This document shows, piece by piece, positions 55,264 to 63,929 of a stretch of DNA of 64,000 nt. The notes under the pieces are model-generated. The model saw only the letters and a list, made by a program, of their open reading frames with translations. It made no database searches and was not told the DNA's origin. Origin of the DNA: DATMER01 sp031390755 (lineage in GTDB: Bacteria; Acidobacteriota; Thermoanaerobaculia; Multivoradales; UBA5704); the NCBI GenBank assembly GCA_031390755.1, contig JANMTS010000173.1:44370-108369 (forward strand), given 5' to 3'. Numbering within the stretch: the stretch's first letter is position 1; each line of letters starts with the position of its first letter. Made by a program: the position numbers and the translations under genes.

Positions 55264-55473
55264 ATGAGAACGACGATCGAGATCGACCGGAATCTCCTGG
55301 AAGAAGCCGTGAGGGTCACGGGTGCGCCCACCAAATCGGTCGCCGTCCGGCTGGGCCTGAAAGCGCTGGTGGACGAGGCGGCTCGTCGGAGGCTGGCGGC
55401 GCTATATGGGAAAGTGCCTGAGGTCGAGGCCGCTTCCCGCCGGCGGCTTCCACTCCAAGATGGCCCACAGTGA
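55264..55473 (+). CDS. VapB-type antitoxin
   Basis: 69 residues. MRTTIEIDRNLLEEAVRVTGAPTKSVAVRLGLKALVDEAARR is the standard VapB ribbon-helix-helix plus dimer helix; the rest ends LPLQDGPQ. Its stop overlaps the toxin's GTG by four bases. The frame continues from an unrelated antisense-like ORF across clpB, but the recognisable protein begins at ATG 55264. Confidence 0.9.
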   Translation: MRTTIEIDRNLLEEAVRVTGAPTKSVAVRLGLKALVDEAARRRLAALYGKVPEVEAASRRRLPLQDGPQ

Positions 55474-55856
55474 TCCTGGTCGACACTTCCGTCTGGATCG
55501 ACTTCTTCCGCGGCGCAGACCGCGTAGCGAACCTCGCCGAGCACCTCGAATCCAATCTGGTCCTGCTTCATCCCTGGGTTCTCGGGGAGCTCGTCTTGGG
55601 CAGTCTCGGCCCGCGACGGAAGTCGGTGATCGCGGATCTGAAGCGGCTTCCTGCCGCGCCACTGGCTCGAGATGAAGAGGTTTTGGAGCTGATTCTGGCG
55701 CGCAGGCTTGGCGGGCGAGGAATCGGCTGGGGCGACGTTCACCTGCTGGCCGCTGCACGGGCGGCTGGCTGCGCGCTCTGGACATTCGATAAGAATCTGG
55801 GAGCAGCGGCTGGAGACCTCGGTGTGGCCTCGGTACACGGGCAGCCGTTGCTGTAG
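55470..55856 (+). CDS. PIN-domain toxin VapC
   Basis: 128 residues. MILVDTSVWIDFFRGA contains the first Asp, HPWVLGELVLGSL the Glu, GIGWGDVHLLAAA the third acidic residue, and WTFDKNL the fourth, a complete PIN site. It starts at GTG 55470 in a GTGA overlap. This VapBC subtype typically cleaves tRNA or rRNA; the actual target is unknown. Confidence 0.93.
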   Translation: MILVDTSVWIDFFRGADRVANLAEHLESNLVLLHPWVLGELVLGSLGPRRKSVIADLKRLPAAPLARDEEVLELILARRLGGRGIGWGDVHLLAAARAAGCALWTFDKNLGAAAGDLGVASVHGQPLL

Positions 55857-55903
55857 TGCCCAACGCCTTCCGCCATCTCACTGTGATTGAGGCTTAAAAA
55901 TCT

Positions 55904-57049
55904 GTGTACACCATCGAAGACCTGCCCACGCCTTGCCTGCTGCTCGATCCGGTCCGCATGCAGCGGAACATCGACCGCCTCCAGGCGCGGCTGACCCGCC
56001 TCGGCGTGCCCCTGCGCCCTCATCTCAAGACCTGCAAGAGCGTCGAGATCGCCCGGCTGCAGATGCCCACCCCCGAGGGCCCCGCGACGGTCTCGACCCT
56101 TCAGGAAGCAGAACAGTTTGCCGCCGCTGGCGTCCGCGACATCCTCTACGCGGTCGGCATTGCGCCGAACAAGCTCGCCCGCGTCCTCGCCCTGCGCAGA
56201 GCCGGCGTCGATCTCTCCGTCATTCTGGACAGCCCCGAGCAGGCGCAAGCCGTGGCCGCCGCCAGCCGCGAAGCCCGGGACCGAATCCCGGCCCTCGTGG
56301 AGATCGACTGCGACGGCCACCGCGCCGGCCTGCGCCCAGGCGATCCGAGGCTCCTCGACATCGCCCGCATGCTCAATGAAGGGGGGACGGAGATGCGCGG
56401 GGTCATGACCCATGCCGGCGGCTCCTACGACCATCCCGGGGCCGAAGCGCTCACCGCCGCCGCCGAGCAGGAGCGCGCCGCGGTCGTGCAGAGCGCCGCG
56501 GCGCTCCGGGACGCCGGCCTCCCCTGCCCCGTTGTCAGCGTCGGCTCGACCCCCACCGCCCATTTTGCGCAGGATCTGACCGGGGTCACCGAGGTGCGGG
56601 CCGGAGTCTACGTCTTTCACGATCTGGTCATGGCCGGCCTCGGCGTCTGCACCCTCGCCGACATCGCCATCAGTGTCCTCGCCACTGTGATCGGGCACCA
56701 ACCCGAGAAGGGGTGGATCCTGACCGACGCCGGCTGGATGGCTCTGTCCCGCGACAGGGGCACCGCGAGCCAGACCGTCGACCAGGGCCTTGGGCTCGCC
56801 TGCGATCTCCAGGGAAAACCCTACCCGGATCTCGTCCTGACCCGGGCCACCCAGGAGCACGGAGCCCTCGCGCTCCGCGCAGGCTCGACCGGGACGATCG
56901 GCACGGTGCCCGATCTCCCCGTCGGAACCCTGGTCCGCCTCCTCCCCAACCACGCCTGCGCCACCGCCGCGCAGCACGACCGCTACCACCTGCTCGGCGA
57001 GGACGGCGGGAGCGTCACCGCTGTCTGGCGCCGTTTCGGGGGTTGGTGA
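55904..57049 (+). CDS. DSD1/D-threonine-aldolase family PLP enzyme
   Basis: 381 residues. A fold-type III (alanine-racemase-like) barrel: LRPHLKTCKSVEIARLQ carries the PLP lysine (about 42), RGVMTHAGGSYDHP the phosphate/substrate loop, VSVGSTPTA the PLP phosphate site. The C-terminal D-serine-dehydratase-like domain ends with LLPNHACATAAQHDRYHLL, whose His and Cys are the zinc ligands of this family. It acts on a D-3-hydroxy amino acid such as D-serine or D-threonine; which one is not decidable. It starts at GTG 55904 with GAGG at a long 11-base distance. The repeat array begins five bases past the stop. Confidence 0.88.
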   Translation: MYTIEDLPTPCLLLDPVRMQRNIDRLQARLTRLGVPLRPHLKTCKSVEIARLQMPTPEGPATVSTLQEAEQFAAAGVRDILYAVGIAPNKLARVLALRRAGVDLSVILDSPEQAQAVAAASREARDRIPALVEIDCDGHRAGLRPGDPRLLDIARMLNEGGTEMRGVMTHAGGSYDHPGAEALTAAAEQERAAVVQSAAALRDAGLPCPVVSVGSTPTAHFAQDLTGVTEVRAGVYVFHDLVMAGLGVCTLADIAISVLATVIGHQPEKGWILTDAGWMALSRDRGTASQTVDQGLGLACDLQGKPYPDLVLTRATQEHGALALRAGSTGTIGTVPDLPVGTLVRLLPNHACATAAQHDRYHLLGEDGGSVTAVWRRFGGW

Positions 57050-57053
57050 AGAC

Positions 57054-57354
57054 TTTATTTTGCCGCAACCTCACCTTGTTCACCGCAACCTAACCTTATT
57101 TTGCCGCAGCCTAAGCTTGTTCACCGCAACTCAAGCTTATTCACCGCAACATAAGGTTAGGTTGCGGTGAATAAGGTTACATTGCCGCAACCTAAGCTTA
57201 TTCACCGCAAGTTAACTTTATTTTGCCGCAACTTGACTTTGTTCACCGCAGAATAAGCTTCTTCACCGCAAAGTACTGCGACATTGCCGCAACATAAGCT
57301 TATTCACCGCAAAGTAACCTTATTCACCGCAACATAAGGTTGTTCACCGCAACT
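57054..57354. repeat. Array of about 15 degenerate 20-21 bp repeats
   Basis: The consensus is TAAGCTTATTCACCGCAAC. Units are of two kinds: 20 bp with TTCACCGCAA and 21 bp with TTTGCCGCAA or ATTGCCGCAA. The first half of each unit varies (TAACCTTA, TAAGCTTA, TAAGGTTG). One unit near 57157-57178 is inverted (AGGTTGCGGTGAATAAGG). Outlying units occur at about 57382 and 57434. There are no non-repeat spacers, so it is not a CRISPR array. It is far AT-richer than its surroundings. 57355-57520 otherwise holds only the 5' flank of the next gene. Confidence 0.9.
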
Positions 57355-57520
57355 TGGGCGCCTTTTCGGCTCCGCGGGACCATTTGCCGCAACCTGGAGC
57401 GCTCGGACGGCTCGGGCTTCTGGGCGCGCGGATTCTGCCGCAACCTTGAATCAAGGCTGCAATTTCCCGGAGCGTTCAACCACTTCCCCTGTAGGATCGA
57501 TCGCGAAGGAGAGTCTCCAC

Positions 57521-60500
57521 ATGGAGAGAAAGAGCCTGTTCCGGCTTCTCTTCCTGGCGTTGGCCGGGCTGGCTTCGCCTGCCCGGGCCGGAGGCTTGGA
57601 GCCCGCTCTTCTTCTCCTCGACCACCCCATCACCCGCTCCATCGAGGCCGAGGAAGTCCAGGTCTACCGGCTGCCCCTCCACGCCGGGGACTATGCCCGG
57701 ATCGAGATCGGCCAGAAAGGCGTGGATGTCGAGACCCTTCTCCGCGATCCCGAGGGCGTGAACCTGGCCACGTTCGACAGCCACACGGGTGCGTACTCGA
57801 TCGAGACCGCGTCGCTGGTGGCGGCGCGAACGGGCGACCACTGGATCGAGGTGACGCCCCTCCACAAGGGTCCTGGGCGCTATCAGATCCGCCTTGCGGA
57901 GATCCATTCGGCGGGGCCAGCCGACCGGCAGAGGGTCGAGGCGGAGCGCGCCGACCTGATGGCGGACGGCTTCGTGATGCGAGGAGGGCCCGACGGGATC
58001 CGGGCCGGCAAGCAGGCCCTCGACCTGTGGCGCGCCCTCGGCGATCGCGTCGGGGAGGCGCAGGCGCTCACCCGGCTCGGGATGATCCTGGACGCCTCCG
58101 GCCAGCCGGCGGAAGCCCTTGCCTTCTGCGAGGAGGCGCTGACCATCCTGCGCCCCCTCGGCGAGAAGGCCGGGATGGCAGAGAGCCTCAACCAGATCGG
58201 CAAATCAAGCCGGCGCTTGGGGTTCGGGCGCCGTGCCGTGACCGCTCACAAGGAGGCGATCGCTCTCTGGCGGGAGTTGGCCCAATCGGACCGCATCGCC
58301 AAGGCACTTCTGAGTGCGGGTAAGACTCATGAGCAGTACGGCGAACCCGACGAGGCCCTGACGGCGTATCAGGAAGCGCTCGATCTCAACCGCAAGACGG
58401 GAGATCGAGGCCAGGAAGCGGCGGTCCTGAACAGTCTTGGATTTCTTCATGCCCGCCTGGGTGAGCCCCAGGAAGCGCTCGGCGAGCTCCAGGCTGCGCT
58501 CGGTCTCGCTCAGGAAAGCGGCCGGAGCCTGATCGAGGCAGATGTCCATGCCAACCTGGGCGATCTCTACAAACGCCTGGGGATGCTGCGCGAGGCCCTC
58601 GAGCACCAGGTTGCAGCCCTGGAGATTGCGCGCGCAGCCGGGGATCGCGAGCAGCTGTGTGGTGCCCTCGCCCAACTGGGAAACCTGCTCTTCCAACTCG
58701 GCTCTCCCAAGGACGCCGAGGGGAAGCTTCTCGAGGCCCTGCCCCTCTGCACCAGCTCTCGGAATCGAGCCCTGGCGCTCGACAGCCTCGGTCGAGTGGC
58801 CGATCAACTGGGGCGTTCGACCGAGGCCGCTGCCCGGCTGGAGGCAGCCCTGGCGTTGCAGAAACAGCTTTCTGACTACGCGGGAGAGGCCGAGACGTTA
58901 CGGACTCAAGGCTTGCTTTTCCTCAAAGCCGGCCAGCCAGCGCGTGCCAAGGAGAAGCTCGGTGAGGCCATCGAGCTCTTCGAGCAGCACGGGCTCAAGG
59001 CCACCGCCGTCTCGGCCAGGCGAGCCTTTGCCCAGGCCCAAAGCGATCTGGACGAAATCGAGGACGCTCGGAAAAGCTTCGAAGAAGCGAAACGTCAGGC
59101 CGAGAGCCTTGATGATCTCGGCGAACAGGCCCTGATCCTGGCTGGAGAAGGTCGCTTGGAGCAGAAGGCGGGGCGCTTGACGGTGGCCCGCGCCCGGTTG
59201 GAGTCGGCCCTGAGCCTCGCGGAAACGATCCGTGCCGAGATCGGCGGCGATCGTTTCCGCGCTCAGCACTTCGCCACGGTTCGCGAGATCTATGACAACT
59301 ATGTCGATGTCCTGATGCAACTGTCCCAGACCGACCCTGAGGCCGGTCTTCTGAGCGTAGCCTTCGAAGCCGCGGAACGTTCCCGCGCCCGCAGCCTGCT
59401 CGATGTGCTGACGCGCGCGAGGATCGAGAACCTCGGAGGGGATCCCGAGTTGAGGAGGCGGGAGCTGCTGCTTCGACAGGAGCTCAATGCCAAGGCTTCG
59501 GCGAGCCGGGATCTTCCGGAGGGAACACGGCGCGACCTGCTGCAACGCGATATCCAGACCCTCGCCTCCGAGCACCGGGTACTCGAGGCCCGCCTGGCCG
59601 ACAGATCAGGGTTGTCGAAGGAGGGAGTCTCGCTGGCCCAGACGCAGGCGCTCCTCGACGAGGATACAGCCGTCCTCGAGTACCTGCTCGGAGAGCCCAG
59701 GAGCTACGTATGGGTCGTCACGAAGACCACGATCTCCGGCTACAACCTGCCGGGCCGGCGGGAAATCGAGGGCATCGCGAGGCAGGCCCACGAGGCGCTG
59801 AGCAACCCGTCCGAGCGCGACGCCCGGACCCAGAGGCAGATCCTGCAGCTCTGCGCGAGAGAGTTGCTCGAAAAGGCTCTCGACGGATTGACCGGCAGGC
59901 GGCTCCTGATCGTGGCCGATGGTGCGCTTCAATATGTTCCCTTTGGCGCCCTTCCTCTCCCCGCTCCTTCCAGCCTTCAGCAGGAGGCTGCCCAGCCTCT
60001 TCTGGCTCAATACGAGATTCTCCTGCTCCCCTCGGTCGCCGTGCTGAAGGAGATTCGGCGCGTTGCGGACGCCCGGCCTCCGAGCCCGCTGTCCATTGCC
60101 ATCCTGGCGGACCCGCAATATGCCGAATCGGCTCCCGCTCCACGGCCGAAGAGCGATGGGACCGAGCGCTCGAGAACCCTGGAGGAGCTGCCCTGGAGCC
60201 GTCGTGAAGCCGAGCAGATCGGCGCCGTCGCGCAGGGCCGCGATGTTCTCCTGGCCCTCGGTACGGAAGCCAGCCGCCAGCTCGTGACCTCCGACCGGCT
60301 GTCCCGCTACCGAATCCTCCACTTCGCGACCCACGGCTTCCTGGACAGCGAGCACCCCGAGTTCTCGGGTCTGGCTCTCGCCCAGTATGACGGGGACGGC
60401 AGAAGAGTGGACGGATTCGTGTTTCTCCAGGATCTCTACTCGCTCCATCTGCAAGCGGATCTCGCCGTGCTCAGCGGCTGCGAGACAGGTCTCGGCCACG

Positions 60501-60823
60501 ACCTTCGCGGTGAAGGGTTCCTCGGTTTGACCCATGGCTTCCTCCACGCCGGTGCCTCGCAGGTGGTTGCAAGCCTGTGGCCCGTCCGCGACCGCGCAGC
60601 CGCCGAGCTGATGCAAAGGTTTTATCGGGCCATGCTCGAAGAGGGGATGCATCCCGCTGCCGCGTTGCGGAACGCGCAGCTTGAGCTGAGAAGCCAGCGA
60701 GCCTGGCGCGATCCGTACTTCTGGGCGGCCTTCGTCATCCAGGGCGATTGGCTTGCGGGCGCGTTCGAGGCTCGGCAGATCCCTGACGTGGCTGACAGGG
60801 CTGACACGGTCCCCGGGCTCTGA
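57521..60823 (+). CDS. Exported TPR protein with C-terminal CHAT protease domain
   Basis: 1100 residues. A signal peptide MERKSLFRLLFLALAGLASPARAGG is followed by a beta-rich PPC-like segment (about 35-125), then about ten TPR-type repeats (about 150-560: ALTRLGMILDASGQPAEALA, AVLNSLGFLHARLGEPQEAL and so on), a helical linker, and the caspase-like CHAT domain (about 730-1085). The catalytic pair is visible: His in HFATHGFLDSEHPEF (about 938) and Cys in AVLSGCETGLG (about 987). CHAT domains are cysteine peptidases, often in signalling or regulated self-cleavage. AAGGAG lies 10 bases before the ATG. A sigma-54-driven peptide gene and activator follow; functional linkage is inference. Confidence 0.92.
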   Translation: MERKSLFRLLFLALAGLASPARAGGLEPALLLLDHPITRSIEAEEVQVYRLPLHAGDYARIEIGQKGVDVETLLRDPEGVNLATFDSHTGAYSIETASLVAARTGDHWIEVTPLHKGPGRYQIRLAEIHSAGPADRQRVEAERADLMADGFVMRGGPDGIRAGKQALDLWRALGDRVGEAQALTRLGMILDASGQPAEALAFCEEALTILRPLGEKAGMAESLNQIGKSSRRLGFGRRAVTAHKEAIALWRELAQSDRIAKALLSAGKTHEQYGEPDEALTAYQEALDLNRKTGDRGQEAAVLNSLGFLHARLGEPQEALGELQAALGLAQESGRSLIEADVHANLGDLYKRLGMLREALEHQVAALEIARAAGDREQLCGALAQLGNLLFQLGSPKDAEGKLLEALPLCTSSRNRALALDSLGRVADQLGRSTEAAARLEAALALQKQLSDYAGEAETLRTQGLLFLKAGQPARAKEKLGEAIELFEQHGLKATAVSARRAFAQAQSDLDEIEDARKSFEEAKRQAESLDDLGEQALILAGEGRLEQKAGRLTVARARLESALSLAETIRAEIGGDRFRAQHFATVREIYDNYVDVLMQLSQTDPEAGLLSVAFEAAERSRARSLLDVLTRARIENLGGDPELRRRELLLRQELNAKASASRDLPEGTRRDLLQRDIQTLASEHRVLEARLADRSGLSKEGVSLAQTQALLDEDTAVLEYLLGEPRSYVWVVTKTTISGYNLPGRREIEGIARQAHEALSNPSERDARTQRQILQLCARELLEKALDGLTGRRLLIVADGALQYVPFGALPLPAPSSLQQEAAQPLLAQYEILLLPSVAVLKEIRRVADARPPSPLSIAILADPQYAESAPAPRPKSDGTERSRTLEELPWSRREAEQIGAVAQGRDVLLALGTEASRQLVTSDRLSRYRILHFATHGFLDSEHPEFSGLALAQYDGDGRRVDGFVFLQDLYSLHLQADLAVLSGCETGLGHDLRGEGFLGLTHGFLHAGASQVVASLWPVRDRAAAELMQRFYRAMLEEGMHPAAALRNAQLELRSQRAWRDPYFWAAFVIQGDWLAGAFEARQIPDVADRADTVPGL

Positions 60824-60895
60824 CACGCCCTGCCGTGGCTGGCCAAGATTCTCCCTAAACCGTTGATTTAACATCGTTTCTGTCGCCAGCGACCC

Positions 60896-60911
60896 GGGCA
60901 CGGCTGTTGCT
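60896..60911 (+). promoter_or_regulatory. Sigma-54 (RpoN) promoter
   Basis: GGGCACGGCTGTTGCT matches TGGCACG-N4-TTGC(A/T) at all but the first base, with the required GG-N10-GC spacing. It ends 32 bases before the small-peptide ATG. A sigma-54 activator gene lies just downstream. Confidence 0.8.
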
Positions 60912-60943
60912 CCTGTAGGCCTGCAAGCCAAAGGAGAACAGTC

Positions 60944-61120
60944 ATGAAAACGATCGCCGCAACGTTGCTTCTGATCGCGAGCTTGTTGAGCCAGGTCCCT
61001 GCTTCCAGCCCCCTGAGTGCGATCGCTGCCGGCCTTGAGGATCTTGGCGGCATCAATACCATGGCCGATCCTCCGGATGACGGCGGCAACATCATCATCC
61101 AGCCGCCGCCCCGGAATTAG
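60944..61120 (+). CDS. Small secreted peptide under sigma-54 control
   Basis: 58 residues. MKTIAATLLLIASLLSQVPAS is a clear signal peptide, leaving a mature peptide of about 37 residues that is acidic and Gly/Pro-rich (MADPPDDGGNIIIQPPP). AAGGAG sits 8 bases upstream of the ATG. It has no cysteines and no family I recognise. Context: directly behind a sigma-54 promoter, between a CHAT protein and an FHA-type sigma-54 activator, so it is likely a regulated exported factor or signal. Confidence 0.7.
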   Translation: MKTIAATLLLIASLLSQVPASSPLSAIAAGLEDLGGINTMADPPDDGGNIIIQPPPRN

Positions 61121-61133
61121 CCTTCCCCTGGGT

Positions 61134-61158
61134 TCCGCCCGGCCGAACCCGGGCGGGA
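61134..61158 (+). terminator. Possible terminator after the small peptide gene
   Basis: An 8-bp stem CCGCCCGG/CCGGGCGG (61135-61142, 61149-61156) with a 6-base loop; no T run. Confidence 0.45.
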
Positions 61159-61219
61159 CCCGCCCAGTCTTCGCGAGTGCCCCGCGGAGCGCTTATCGGT
61201 TCCTGTACACTCGCGCGAG

Positions 61220-62878
61220 GTGGATCAACACGAAGAAACCGGCATCACGACCGTCTGGGAAGTGCCTCAAGGCCAGCGCTCCGGCAGCCGGCCGGACCCT
61301 CTCCAGGTGCTCGCCCTGACACTCCTCTGCCATCCCGATCTTCGCCGGGTCGGGGAGCGCGCCGTGCTGCGCGAGGCCTCGAACGGCCGGCCTTCCGCGG
61401 TCGGCCGGCTGCAGCCCGATTTCTCGCCTCCCGTGGACGGAAGCGGCCGGCCGCTCGCCGACCGGCGGATGAGCCGCAGCCCGCTCTGGGTCTCTCCCGG
61501 CGACGACGGAGCCGTGCGCCTCGACGCCCGCGAATGCCCGATCCCGATCCTCGCGGACGGAATGCCCATCTCCGGAGCCCTGGCGGTGTCCGGCGACGAC
61601 ATCGACCGCGGCGTGGTGCTGGAGCTGTCGGGCCGCACGGTGGTCCTGCTCCATCGCTTCAACCCGGCGCTTCAGAAGCCTTCGCCGTCGTTCGGTCTCG
61701 TCGGCCACAGCGACGCGCTGGCGACGCTGCGGCAGTCGATCGTGCAGGTGGCCGACCTGAGCCTTGCCGTGTTGCTCCGCGGCGAGACGGGCACCGGTAA
61801 GGAGCTGGCCGCGCGCGCCATCCACCAGGCGAGCAAGCGGAGCCAGGGGCCTTTCGTGGCCGTGAACATGGGAGCGATACCGCCGTCCCTGGCGACGTCC
61901 GAGCTGTTCGGCGCGACCAAGGGGAGCTTCACCGGTGCGGTGCGGGACCAGATCGGCTACTTTCAGCGCGCCCACGAGGGCTCGCTCTTCCTCGACGAGG
62001 TCGGGGAGACCCCGGCCGAGATCCAGCCCGTGCTCCTGCGCGCCCTGGAGACCGGCCAGATCCAGAGGGTGGGCAGCACGACTCCCCTTCACGTGGACGT
62101 GCGGCTCATCGCCGCCACCGACGCCGACCTGGAGACGGCCATGGACCAGGGACGGTTCCGGGCACCGCTGCTCCACCGGCTTGCGGAGTACGAGATCCGC
62201 CTCCCCGCCTTGCGCGAGCGCCGCGACGACTTCGGGCGCCTGCTCGTGCATTTCCTCCGGGAAGAGCTGCGAATCCTGGACCAGGAGGGGATCCTCCTCC
62301 TCGCTCACGAGAACGACGAGCCGTGGCTGCCGGCGCCGGTCGTCGCCCGCCTGGCGCGGCACCCGTGGCCGGGGAACCTGCGGCAGCTCCGCAACGTGGC
62401 CCGCGAGCTGGCCGTGTGCAGCCGGGGTTTCAGGACGGCGCAGCTCGGTCCGCAGACCGAGCGCCTCCTGCGCGAGATCGACGGCTCGGCGACGCCTGTG
62501 CGGGGGACGCCAGTGCCGGTGCGGCCCCTCGTTCCCGGCACGCCCGGCGCTCCCGGCAGCCCTGCCGGTCCCCTCGAACCGGCACCGCCCGCCGCATACC
62601 GTTCCATCGCCGAGGTGTCGACGGACGAGCTGATGGAGGCGCTACGGGCAAGCCGATGGGAGATCAAGCTCGCGGCCGAGAAGCTCGGCGTCTCCCGGCC
62701 CTCCCTCTACCTGCTGATCGACAAGCTCCCCGGGCTGCGCAAGGCGAGCGAGCTCGGCCGCGCCGAGATCGCCGAGGCGCGCGAGGCCTGCGGCGGCAGC
62801 CTCGACGCGATGGTGGATCACCTGGAGGTGTCGAAGCCGGCGCTCCTCCAGCAGATGAAGCGCCTCGGCCTGGTGTGA
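61220..62878 (+). CDS. FHA-containing sigma-54-dependent transcription activator
   Basis: 552 residues. The N-terminal about 150 residues resemble an FHA domain (LALTLLCHPDLRRVGERAVL, RRMSRSPLWVSPGDDGAVRL), which binds phosphothreonine. The AAA+ domain (about 155-400) has Walker A GETGTGKE, the sigma-54 contact motif GSFTGA and Walker B LFLDEVGE. A Fis-type HTH (LAAEKLGVSRPSLYLLIDKL) lies at about 485-505, followed by an unusual extension with a second SxxxL-like helix. Activation is probably controlled by a Ser/Thr kinase. It starts at GTG 61220 without a clear SD. It likely drives the sigma-54 promoter at 60896. Confidence 0.9.
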   Translation: MDQHEETGITTVWEVPQGQRSGSRPDPLQVLALTLLCHPDLRRVGERAVLREASNGRPSAVGRLQPDFSPPVDGSGRPLADRRMSRSPLWVSPGDDGAVRLDARECPIPILADGMPISGALAVSGDDIDRGVVLELSGRTVVLLHRFNPALQKPSPSFGLVGHSDALATLRQSIVQVADLSLAVLLRGETGTGKELAARAIHQASKRSQGPFVAVNMGAIPPSLATSELFGATKGSFTGAVRDQIGYFQRAHEGSLFLDEVGETPAEIQPVLLRALETGQIQRVGSTTPLHVDVRLIAATDADLETAMDQGRFRAPLLHRLAEYEIRLPALRERRDDFGRLLVHFLREELRILDQEGILLLAHENDEPWLPAPVVARLARHPWPGNLRQLRNVARELAVCSRGFRTAQLGPQTERLLREIDGSATPVRGTPVPVRPLVPGTPGAPGSPAGPLEPAPPAAYRSIAEVSTDELMEALRASRWEIKLAAEKLGVSRPSLYLLIDKLPGLRKASELGRAEIAEAREACGGSLDAMVDHLEVSKPALLQQMKRLGLV

Positions 62879-62897
62879 AGCGCCGCCCAGCCTCGGG

Positions 62898-63221
62898 TCA
62901 GCCTTCGAGCAGCAGGGCGATCCAGGCTTCGAGCGCCTCGCGCAGATCGGCGAGGGAGACGTTCTGGGGCGGAGAGCTTTCGTCGAGCTCGTCCACCAGG
63001 ATTCCGCCGTCCGGCCCGAGGCTCAGGGTGTGGATGTTCGCGGTGCCTTCCCAGCTCTCCAGCTCGCCCGACTCCACCCGGTCGACCAGACCGAGGAGAT
63101 CCTGGGCCGTGGCCACGCTCCCCTGGACGTCCGATTCGAGGAACCGGGCGACGAGGTCATAGGGCCCCTGCCAACGGGCGCGGGGAAGGCCGTGGTCGTC
63201 GAGATAGAGGTCGAGCTTCAC
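62898..63221 (-). CDS. Probable immunity protein for the EndoU-type toxin
   Basis: 107 residues, acidic (many Asp/Glu). MKLDLYLDDHGLPRARWQGP, then ESGELESWEGTANIHTLSLGPDGGILVDEL; the ELESWEGTxNxHTL block resembles small proteins such as YacL-type and contact-dependent-inhibition immunity proteins. Its start overlaps the stop of the nuclease gene (ATGA), the usual toxin-then-immunity order. Role inferred mainly from context. Confidence 0.6.
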   Translation of the reverse strand: MKLDLYLDDHGLPRARWQGPYDLVARFLESDVQGSVATAQDLLGLVDRVESGELESWEGTANIHTLSLGPDGGILVDELDESSPPQNVSLADLREALEAWIALLLEG

Positions 63222-63865
63222 TGGGCCTCGCTGAAGATGGGATAGGCGGTGTTGATGTCGCCGTTGTCGAGGGTCCGGCCTTCGATGGTGAAGCCCTGGC
63301 CCGACGGGCCGCGGAAGAGGTTGCCCTGGGTCTCGTCACGCTCGTTCCAGGCCTTGAGGACCGCGGCCAGGATCTCCTCCCGGCCGAGCCGGTCGGGGTA
63401 GAAGGTCGAGCGCTTCCGGAGCCAGCGGCCCGAGCGGTTGCGGACCTCCACGTCGGCGGTGTAGACGCCGGCCCTGTTGGGCTTGTCGATCACCCGGGTG
63501 ACCCGGGCGTCCGCCGGGTTCTTCCCGCCCGGCCGCGAATGGAACCCCACGGCCTTGCCGCGCTTGTTCACCTGGCCCTCGAAGATGTGCTCCAGATTCA
63601 CCGCGGGCCGGGTGCTCGACCACTCCTCGTGGGTGGCCGGGGTTCCCGTCGGGGTTGCAGTCGGGCCCGGCGGCGGCACCTGCTGGCCCTGGGGCTGCGG
63701 GAGCGGAACGGGAGCGTCAGCAGGCGTGGCCGGCGTGGCGGGCGTGGTCGACGACGAGGCCGGCGAGGGCGTCGGGGCCGGCGCAGGGTTGTCTTCCGGA
63801 GGCGCCAGCCAGTAGACGGCGACGGCGAGCGCCAGGGCGGCGAGGACGAGGAGGGTTCGCTTCAT
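63218..63865 (-). CDS. Exported EndoU-like nuclease, toxin candidate
   Basis: 215 residues. MKRTLLVLAALALAVAVYWLA is a signal peptide or TM anchor; about 25-85 is a Pro/Thr/Ala linker. The C-terminal domain reads VNLEHIFEGQVNKRGKAVGFHSRPGG, then RKRSTFYPDRLGREEIL and INTAYPIF, the pattern of bacterial EndoU RNases, with the two His and the Lys/Ser-Thr region of the active site apparently present. EndoU domains are used as toxins in contact-dependent and other polymorphic systems, but here the protein is short and free-standing. ATG 63865 has AAGGA 7 bases upstream. Coupled to the immunity-like gene. Confidence 0.75.
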   Translation of the reverse strand: MKRTLLVLAALALAVAVYWLAPPEDNPAPAPTPSPASSSTTPATPATPADAPVPLPQPQGQQVPPPGPTATPTGTPATHEEWSSTRPAVNLEHIFEGQVNKRGKAVGFHSRPGGKNPADARVTRVIDKPNRAGVYTADVEVRNRSGRWLRKRSTFYPDRLGREEILAAVLKAWNERDETQGNLFRGPSGQGFTIEGRTLDNGDINTAYPIFSEAQ

Positions 63866-63929
63866 TGGTAGATCCTTACACGTTCTCCGACGGTTGTCCG
63901 CCGGGTTGGGTGTCAAGACCCCCTTTCAA

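Noticed and set aside
57054..57354. CRISPR array
   Set aside because: Units abut with no unique spacers of constant length, the repeat is only 20-21 bp and degenerate, and no cas gene is near.
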